A stretch of 43,077 nt of DNA from CAZQKE01 sp964593865 (GTDB lineage Bacteria > Chloroflexota > Anaerolineae > JAAYZQ01): positions 1 through 43,077 of the forward strand of contig CAZQKE010000021.1 of assembly GCA_964593865.1 (NCBI GenBank), in the 5' to 3' direction. Position numbers and translations under genes: made by a program. The notes below the pieces were generated by a model. The model did not search any database. It had not been told where the DNA came from and saw only the letters and a program-made list of their open reading frames with translations. Below are positions 38,801-43,077 of this stretch, piece by piece (within the stretch, counting starts at the first letter, position 1; each line of letters opens with the position of its first letter).

Positions 38801-40369
38801 CTCTTGGCCAGCAGAGGGTATCCGCCCGGTATGGAGGAATTTCGGCACAAGCCGTGGCCCCTCAACAAGGGGATCATCGGACGGGTTGTTCGCACCGGCG
38901 AGCCTGCTTTGGTGGACGATGTGAGCCAAGACCCCGACTATCACCCCGCCCAGCCGACAACCCGGTCCCAGCTCGCCGTGCCCATTCACCGAGAAGGACA
39001 AGTGATCGGCGTGATCAACCTGGAAAGCCCCGAACCGGCCGCTTTTGACCGGGATGACCTGACCTTTTTGCAACGCATGGCCGACCACGCGGCCATTGCC
39101 TTTGAAAACGCGCGTTTATACCAAGAAAGTCAGAGGCGAGCAGAAGATATGGCTCTTTTGTATGACATCAGTCTGGCGATCAACGCCCATTTGGAATTGG
39201 GCCAGGTTCTCGATGCGCTGTACGAGCGGATCCGCGACGTGTGGGACCCTCCGGTGTTCTTTATCGCCCTGTACGATGAAGAAGAGGATTCCCTTGACTT
39301 TGCAATCTATGTGGACCGTGGCGAGCGGGTCCCTCCCTTCCGCCAGGATCTGAAGGAACAATCGGGCTTTTCGGCCTGGATCGTGCGCAACCGTAAGCCG
39401 CTCTTGATCCGCGATTGGGAAAAAGAAGCGGCAACGAGTCCGGTGCAGGGCTGCCTGATCGGCGATCCCACCCGCTCCTGGCTGGGTGTCCCTTTGCTGA
39501 TCGGCGAGCGACTGATAGGTGTGATGGCGGTGCAAGATTACGCGCCCAACGCCTACGGTCAGGATCACCTCCGATTCCTCTCTACCATTGCCGGGCAGGT
39601 CGCCATTGCCCTGGAAAACGCCCGTCTCCACGAAGGAGTCCGCCAGGCCAACCGGGCCAAGTCGGAATTCATAGATTTTGTGGCCCATGAGCTCAAGCAG
39701 CCGATGACGGCTATGCAAGGCTATGCCAAAATGCTGACCATGGGCATCGGTGGGGAACTGACCGAGACCCAACGCCAGTTTGTGGACGTGATCACCTCCA
39801 ACGTGGACCGCATGGGCAAATTGGTTCAAGACCTGCTGGAGATTTCGCGGCTGGAGGCAGGCCGCACCAAGCTCAAACTGGCTCCCGTTTCCCTGGCCGA
39901 TGTCGTCGCCGAGACGGTGATGAACACCCGCACCGAGATTGAAGCCCGTCACCATACTCTGGAGGTGGACGTACCGGAGGACCTTCCGCCCGTCCGAGGA
40001 GATCGGGAGCGGCTGGTGCAGATTTTGACCAACCTGGTCAGCAATGCCTACAAGTATACGCCGGACGGCGGTCGCATCCGCATCATCGCGGACGGCCCCG
40101 ACGGCTCTGATGTGCCGGAGGGGTATCTGCGCGTCCGGGTGGAAGACACAGGAATCGGCATGACTCCCCAGGAGATCGCCAAGCTGGATGAAAAGTTTTT
40201 CCGCGCCGATCACGACCTTGTGCAGAAACAGCCGGGGACGGGGTTGGGGGTTTCGATCACCCGCAACCTGGTGGAGTTGCACGGGGGGGAATTTTTCGTT
40301 GAGAGCGAGCCGGGCAAGGGGAGTACCTTTGCCTTCACCGTACCCATTGCCCAAGAGGAAAGGCGGTAG
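35819..40369 (+). CDS. Membrane sensor histidine kinase with five GAF domains
   Basis: A 1516-residue sensor kinase. Order: one TM helix, an extracytoplasmic PDZ-like segment (residues ~50-120, RLIAVGDQPVTDGREVDRIL), about eight TM helices to residue ~400, five GAF domains (~445-595, 599-761, 771-933, 944-1102, 1111-1273), HisKA with phospho-acceptor His1290 in VAHELKQPM, and HATPase (~1393-1512, NLVSNAYKYTP, DTGIGM, GTGLGVSITRNLVE). The start at 35819 begins the first TM helix; the frame is open upstream into coxG but without homology. No response regulator is adjacent, so it is an orphan kinase. The ligands of the GAF domains are unknown. Confidence 0.92.
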   Translation: MPTVSRKHQPLQPTRYQRITRWGVSLVLLIAAGVLLVVPILAWQWVHRPFPGLMLEQTLVVGGIYDQDLPPGVPPNPTARLIAVGDQPVTDGREVDRILQGMAFGDQVKLTFERPDGSVLIVPVTLTTFPLDAWLSLFWVPYLTGLIYLLTGLWVFRYRHYERSGQTFAFFAACVALAVGLIFDLNSTHRFVRLWVTAMPLVGASLIHLALIFPEERSWSRRRSLFRFFPYPVAIALALAAHWRLYDLGAPWAYITTWRRIYAFLFISLIFFLVIMGYVRARTLSSVVRQQVRIILVGSLLAFAPMAVYLLLAGVGVEPAFHAVLYLPPLILFPLFIAYAILRYKLLGMDPVIGRGLAYTILIAAVIGVYVLILAAISRTLGIALTDNSALLIALLIALLVLAVPPLRRRAEEMADRILGQRRVDYRAALQDYSRELVTTPLSLPAILDRMMAQIEPVSHGAPTVIFLYDPHQDRYTLRRSGGLLWPEEKVELDPDSPLVRWLDRQDEPVYLLDPTVSETLPLLAEQDRRLLDELGLVLFLPLRGQRRLAGWVALGPRLSGEPYTPDDVHFLAAVTDQTAMAVENAQLLADLEERIVHLDALRKIGEAVDLRRDLEDLLSLIYEQTHRILGVDNFYVALYDEDRQEFRMAYYVEEGQRREPTEPTWPLGTGLTSQIVRDGRPIVTDDYLAECARRRIPHGGRPAKAWLGVPLISGPERKVVGVLNVSCFREGYRYTAAQVRLMEAIADQAAVAIGRMRLYQEMKARAAELATLYEVSRTINSTLDLPSVLDLIMNKVVEILDVEAGSLLLLDEESGDLVFQVALGTPGSQELVGRHHPVDRGIVGHVVQSGQAQIVNDVRNNPHWDRNVDREISFTTRDILCVPLTSRDRIIGVIEVLNHRDGSPFRREEADLLTGFAAQAAVAIENARLYTQTDQALARRVEELSTLQRIDRDLNAALDFDRLMNTTIKWAMRITKAPVGIIALYDKDRQGLLLLASRGYPPGMEEFRHKPWPLNKGIIGRVVRTGEPALVDDVSQDPDYHPAQPTTRSQLAVPIHREGQVIGVINLESPEPAAFDRDDLTFLQRMADHAAIAFENARLYQESQRRAEDMALLYDISLAINAHLELGQVLDALYERIRDVWDPPVFFIALYDEEEDSLDFAIYVDRGERVPPFRQDLKEQSGFSAWIVRNRKPLLIRDWEKEAATSPVQGCLIGDPTRSWLGVPLLIGERLIGVMAVQDYAPNAYGQDHLRFLSTIAGQVAIALENARLHEGVRQANRAKSEFIDFVAHELKQPMTAMQGYAKMLTMGIGGELTETQRQFVDVITSNVDRMGKLVQDLLEISRLEAGRTKLKLAPVSLADVVAETVMNTRTEIEARHHTLEVDVPEDLPPVRGDRERLVQILTNLVSNAYKYTPDGGRIRIIADGPDGSDVPEGYLRVRVEDTGIGMTPQEIAKLDEKFFRADHDLVQKQPGTGLGVSITRNLVELHGGEFFVESEPGKGSTFAFTVPIAQEERR

Positions 40370-40432
40370 GATGCTTGCTCCCGGTCGCCGGGTGTACCGC
40401 GGTCGTCCCCCCGGTCATCGCCCGGACCGTAT

Positions 40433-40461
40433 TTGTCGATTCCGACAAGGTGAGGTATAAT
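40433..40461 (+). promoter_or_regulatory. Promoter of tRNA-Pro
   Basis: TTGTCG at 40433-40438, 17-nt spacer, perfect TATAAT at 40456-40461, 11 bp before the mature tRNA 5' end. Confidence 0.65.
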
Positions 40462-40472
40462 TGCTTCCGCTT

Positions 40473-40549
<77 letters not shown>

Positions 40550-40790
40550 ATAGGCCGCAAATGCGAAACCGCATTGTCGCAAATTATCATCAGGCAGCTT
40601 CCCCCGGAAGAACGGGGGGCTTGGCCTATGTCCTTTTCCTCTCGTTGACAGCAAGCGCGGAGCCAGCGGGTAAAATGCACGGGCTACTGCTTCCGCAGCA
40701 AATTAGGGGCAGGGCTGTAGTGGCCGGGTGACGATAAGGTGCATCTTGTGAGGGGGATGCACTGTTAGAACACCTCACGGGTGGCAAATT

Positions 40791-41450
40791 GTGAACCGAT
40801 CTAGAACCTTGTCAAAGCGGCAAAAGTCTGGCGCCGTGGTGGCTGTGCTGCTTGCCTCTTTTGTTTCATGCTGTTGTTGCATCTTTCTGGTCTCTATCGT
40901 TCAGAATACGGGTGGTAAAGCCTCTACCCCAACGACCATGATCATGCCCACTACACCAGCAAGTATCCCTACATCCATGCCCACCGCGCCGCTGACGAGC
41001 ATTTCTACATCTACAGCACCACCCCCGACCGCGCCACAGCCCACTGACACATCTGCACCTACTGCTACCCAATCGCCATCCCCAACTGTGCCACAGCCCA
41101 CCACTACCCCAGCCCCTACCCCCGTGCCTCAGCCCGATGTCGCCATTGTAGACATTTTCAATTCTGGATACGCCGAACACGTTGTCATCCGCAATCGCGG
41201 TGGGGCCCCTGCCGACCTTTCCGGCTGGTGGCTTGCCGAGGAGGACCACACTGTGTCCCCTTTTACCTTCCCGGCTGGCTATATCCTGGCCCCCGGCGCC
41301 GAAGTGCGTATTTACAGCGGGGCTAAGGGAAGGGAGCATAACCCTCCCTTTAGCTTTGATTGGACGGAACAGAATGTCTGGGATAACGATGGGGAGACGG
41401 CGCAGCTGTTCGACGCTCAAGGGAACCTGGTCAGCGAATATCATTATTGA
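40791..41450 (+). CDS. Exported lamin-tail-domain protein with Thr/Pro-rich stalk
   Basis: A 219-residue protein with a hydrophobic N-terminal segment (residues ~12-37, with an unusual CCCC run), then a Thr/Pro/Ser-rich stalk (~45-113) and a C-terminal lamin-tail (LTD) beta-sandwich (~117-219, VAIVDIFNSGYAEHVVIRNRG, LSGWWL, APGAEVRIYSG). Probably surface-displayed, anchored by the N-terminal helix. Start GTG 40791; the ribosome binding site (GGGTGG) is weak. Codon use is visibly more AT-rich than in neighbours. The 243-bp gap before it holds a small hairpin (GTGCATC/GATGCAC, about 40739-40763) and no convincing promoter. Confidence 0.78.
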   Translation: MNRSRTLSKRQKSGAVVAVLLASFVSCCCCIFLVSIVQNTGGKASTPTTMIMPTTPASIPTSMPTAPLTSISTSTAPPPTAPQPTDTSAPTATQSPSPTVPQPTTTPAPTPVPQPDVAIVDIFNSGYAEHVVIRNRGGAPADLSGWWLAEEDHTVSPFTFPAGYILAPGAEVRIYSGAKGREHNPPFSFDWTEQNVWDNDGETAQLFDAQGNLVSEYHY

Positions 41451-41457
41451 CGAAAAG

Positions 41458-41526
41458 GAGGGCTGCAGCGAAACTGTAGCCCTCACAGGTAGAGCGACGG
41501 CTACTTTCGTAGCCGTCGCTTTTTTC
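41458..41526. terminator. Two consecutive hairpins, the second an intrinsic terminator between convergent genes
   Basis: First: GAGGGCTGCAG/CTGTAGCCCTC (41458-41484). Second: AGCGACGGCTA, 6-nt loop, TAGCCGTCGCT, then six T residues (41493-41526). The T-tract serves the rightward lamin-tail gene; the convergent gene's stop codon lies at its end. Confidence 0.85.
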
Positions 41527-41870
41527 TACGGCGCCGAACGGACGACCAGGGGCAGGTAGGTGTGGTAATAACGGAGCGATTGCTCTGCGCCTCCCCAAAA
41601 ACCGCCGATCAAGGTGTAATCGCCGCCCGCGACCGTCTCTGCATCGGGTTGACCGGCGGTGCTGCTCAAAGTATATTCCCCGCTGCCGACGGTACGCCCT
41701 CCCCCGTCCACCGTCCACCAGGTCAGCGTGTAGCCGCCGTCGGCGGTCGGTTCGCCGGGTGTCTGCGCCAGCGCAGGGCGATCATTCCCCCAGAAAGCAA
41801 AGGCCAAGACGAAAAGACAGAACGCCGCCCCCCTTGTCAACAACCGCTTGAAAGCCGTTTCTCCCTTCAC
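41526..41870 (-). CDS. Secreted small protein with Chloroflexota-type WWTVDGGG/GGFWGG repeat and YLPLVVR tail
   Basis: A 114-residue protein with a signal peptide (MKGETAFKRLLTRGAAFCLF... to ALAQTPG). A short beta-rich repeat follows (YTLTWWTVDGGGRTVGSGEY, TLSSTAGQPDA, GGDYTLIGGFWGG). The C-terminal tail YLPLVVRSAP recurs at the ends of many exported Chloroflexota proteins, possibly as a surface-attachment or sorting tag (inference). I chose GTG 41870 because GGGAGG lies 8 nt upstream and it starts the signal peptide; the frame is open further upstream. It follows the large repeat protein by 25 bp on the same strand. Confidence 0.7.
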   Translation of the reverse strand: MKGETAFKRLLTRGAAFCLFVLAFAFWGNDRPALAQTPGEPTADGGYTLTWWTVDGGGRTVGSGEYTLSSTAGQPDAETVAGGDYTLIGGFWGGAEQSLRYYHTYLPLVVRSAP

Positions 41871-41895
41871 CTCATCTACCTCCCGAATCCCCATC

Positions 41896-43077
41896 TTACC
41901 ATGAGAAGCACATCGCCTCACAATAGGCTTCCTCATCGTCGGTCCCGCCAATCGCCTGGAGAAGCCACTTGTTCACGCTGCCATCCCAGCTGATCGCACA
42001 GCCCGCATTTTCGGTATTACTGTCCACGTCGCGGACCTTGACCTGCGTCAGGAAACAGAAACTGTTGGTCCCGCCGACCATATACACGCTGGGATCGCAG
42101 CCGGATGCGTATCCCCCCGTGTCTGCGCAATATCCGCTGCTGACCGTCATGTTGGCCAGTTGCGCAAAAGCGGAAGCATGGTTCCCGTCCAACATATCGG
42201 CGTTGAGATTGACTTGGCGGATTCCGTTATTTTGTGCCAGATCATCGTTTGCGTTGCCCAGGTAGCCTTCTGCTTGCAGATCGTCGTGGGCGGAGTAGTA
42301 ATCTGTGCCCAGCGTACCGTCACTGATGTTGCTCGCATCCCGGTAAAAATCCCCCTCCTTCCCATCCAGCAGGTCGGCATCCAGGTCCTTCTGCAGGACA
42401 CCGTTGTTCTGGGCCAGGTCGCCGTTGGCATTGCCCAGGTAGCCCTCCGCCTGCAAATCGTCGTGGGCGGAGTAGTAAGCTGTACCCAACGTGCCGCCGT
42501 TGATGTTGTCGGCGTTCTGATAAAATGTGGGTGGCTGCCCGCCCAGATGTTCGGAATCGTCGGCGTGTAAGTTGAGCACCAAAAGGTTGCTGTTGACCGT
42601 AAAAGGAGCCTGCCCGCTGGCGTTGAAAGCGACTTGGCGGTCAAAGGTCACATTCGCCGTGTTGCCGAAAGTAACATCGTTGTTGAAATTGACAAAGCCG
42701 TCAAAAGTCGTCGTTGTGCTGTTGTCAAAGGTCGTATCCCCCCCTACCGTTTCGTCGTCGGTTAGGTTGAAATAGTTCTCCAAAAAATTGGTATTGGTCA
42801 GGAACGCGCTGGCATCCTGACCGTCCAGTTGGTCGGCGTTGAGACCGGGAACCCTTTCGGCACTGAAAACGGTAAAGGGTGGACCACCGCTATCGCCGTG
42901 GAAGACCGGGCGGCTGTCAAAGGTCAGGCCGCCGGCAAAGGTCGTCGTCCCGCTCACAACCTGGCCGTCTTTGTCCAGTTGGAAATAATCGGATGAATCC
43001 AGGCCATCCAGCAGTTCTGAATACCGACCTGCTGGATGGCCTGGATTCATCCGTTTATTTCCAACCTGGCCGTCTTT
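41896..43077 (-). CDS. Repeat-rich tail-fibre-like surface protein, 5' end outside window
   Basis: At least 393 residues; the frame is open to the window edge. It consists of tail-fibre-like modules: LNADQLDGQDASAF, DADLLDGKEGDFY and LNADMLDGNHASAF units, with a beta-helix-like middle (TTFDGFVNFNNDVTFGN...). A 59-residue module with GTLGTxYYSAHDDLQAEGYLGNAN appears twice (about 42235-42411 and 42412-42588). The C-terminal ~90 residues are a Cys-containing globular part (CADTGGYASGCDPSVY, CAISWDG, EAYCEAMCFSW). Such repeats occur in phage fibres and in exported Chloroflexota and Bacteroidota proteins. The upstream end lies in an inverted repeat, so its start may be unreliable. Confidence 0.72.
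   Translation of the reverse strand, partial: KDGQVGNKRMNPGHPAGRYSELLDGLDSSDYFQLDKDGQVVSGTTTFAGGLTFDSRPVFHGDSGGPPFTVFSAERVPGLNADQLDGQDASAFLTNTNFLENYFNLTDDETVGGDTTFDNSTTTTFDGFVNFNNDVTFGNTANVTFDRQVAFNASGQAPFTVNSNLLVLNLHADDSEHLGGQPPTFYQNADNINGGTLGTAYYSAHDDLQAEGYLGNANGDLAQNNGVLQKDLDADLLDGKEGDFYRDASNISDGTLGTDYYSAHDDLQAEGYLGNANDDLAQNNGIRQVNLNADMLDGNHASAFAQLANMTVSSGYCADTGGYASGCDPSVYMVGGTNSFCFLTQVKVRDVDSNTENAGCAISWDGSVNKWLLQAIGGTDDEEAYCEAMCFSW
42979..43064. repeat. Near-perfect inverted repeat at the right edge
   Basis: 36-bp arms at 42979-43014 and 43029-43064 differ at one position, with a 14-bp spacer. In addition, the 15 bases AACCTGGCCGTCTTT at 42958-42972 recur directly at 43063-43077, the very end of the window. 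The arms encode the LLDGLDSS module in opposite directions. It may be an assembly artefact or an invertible segment. Confidence 0.8.

Noticed and set aside
40645..40680. TTGACA ... TAAAAT as a promoter for the lamin-tail gene
   Set aside because: The spacing is 20 nt, outside the usual range, and it lies over 100 bp before the start; not called.
42235..42588. The ~177-bp duplicated DNA as a mobile or tandem DNA repeat
   Set aside because: The duplication follows the protein module boundaries and reading frame of the fibre-like protein, so it is an internal protein repeat.

Overview
The window looks like a chromosomal piece of an uncultured Chloroflexota bacterium, probably of the Anaerolineae/Caldilineae type. 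That placement is an inference from high GC, gene repertoire, and secreted proteins with the WWTVDGGG/GGFWGG repeat and a C-terminal YLPLVVR tail. No rRNA or ribosomal-protein marker is present to test it. Both edges cut genes: a wax-ester synthase/DGAT on the left and a repeat-rich surface protein on the right. The right edge lies inside a near-perfect inverted repeat, so the window may end at an assembly break.

Left part (1-9.2 kb): WS/DGAT acyltransferase, a 4Fe-4S protein, a sulfotransferase and an animal-like UDP-glucose dehydrogenase. Then comes a leftward pair (cobalamin-binding mutase subunit, then a MenC-type enolase-superfamily enzyme), an intergenic candidate small RNA with its own promoter and terminator, an HD protein, and a leftward operon of two small membrane proteins plus gyrB.

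Middle (9.3-18.6 kb): a rightward metal-binding protein and YugP-like zinc peptidase lie behind four tandem 11-bp operator-like repeats. A PadR regulator and a DUF5320 protein lie behind a consensus promoter with a palindromic operator. A leftward aromatic amino acid operon (aroH-pheA-aroF-tyrA) is preceded by a leader peptide with a Phe/Tyr run and an intrinsic terminator, which together look like a transcription attenuator. Rightward from a consensus promoter is a complete set of Na+-translocating decarboxylase genes (carboxyltransferase, gamma/delta anchor, biotin carrier, beta pump).

Catabolic region (18.7-35.7 kb, all rightward): two paralogous GNAT-like proteins bracket a BMP-type nucleoside/purine ABC transporter (lipoprotein, double ATPase, two permeases). 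These are followed by FdrA, an overlapping pair of small unknown genes, a DUF1116 (AllG/YlbE-like) protein, a fused tandem cyclase-family hydrolase with one degenerate half, the three subunits of a xanthine-dehydrogenase-type molybdenum hydroxylase, and a CoxG-like membrane protein. I infer import of an N-heterocycle or related amide, hydroxylation by the Mo enzyme, ring or amide hydrolysis by the cyclase, and energy recovery by an FdrA/AllG-type carbamoyltransferase. The substrate is unknown. Gaps in this region carry large palindromes, some of which belong to dispersed repeat families.

Right part (35.8-43.1 kb): a 1516-residue sensor kinase with a multi-TM sensor and five GAF domains, a tRNA-Pro(CGG), a lamin-tail-domain lipoprotein-like protein, and two leftward secreted or surface proteins.
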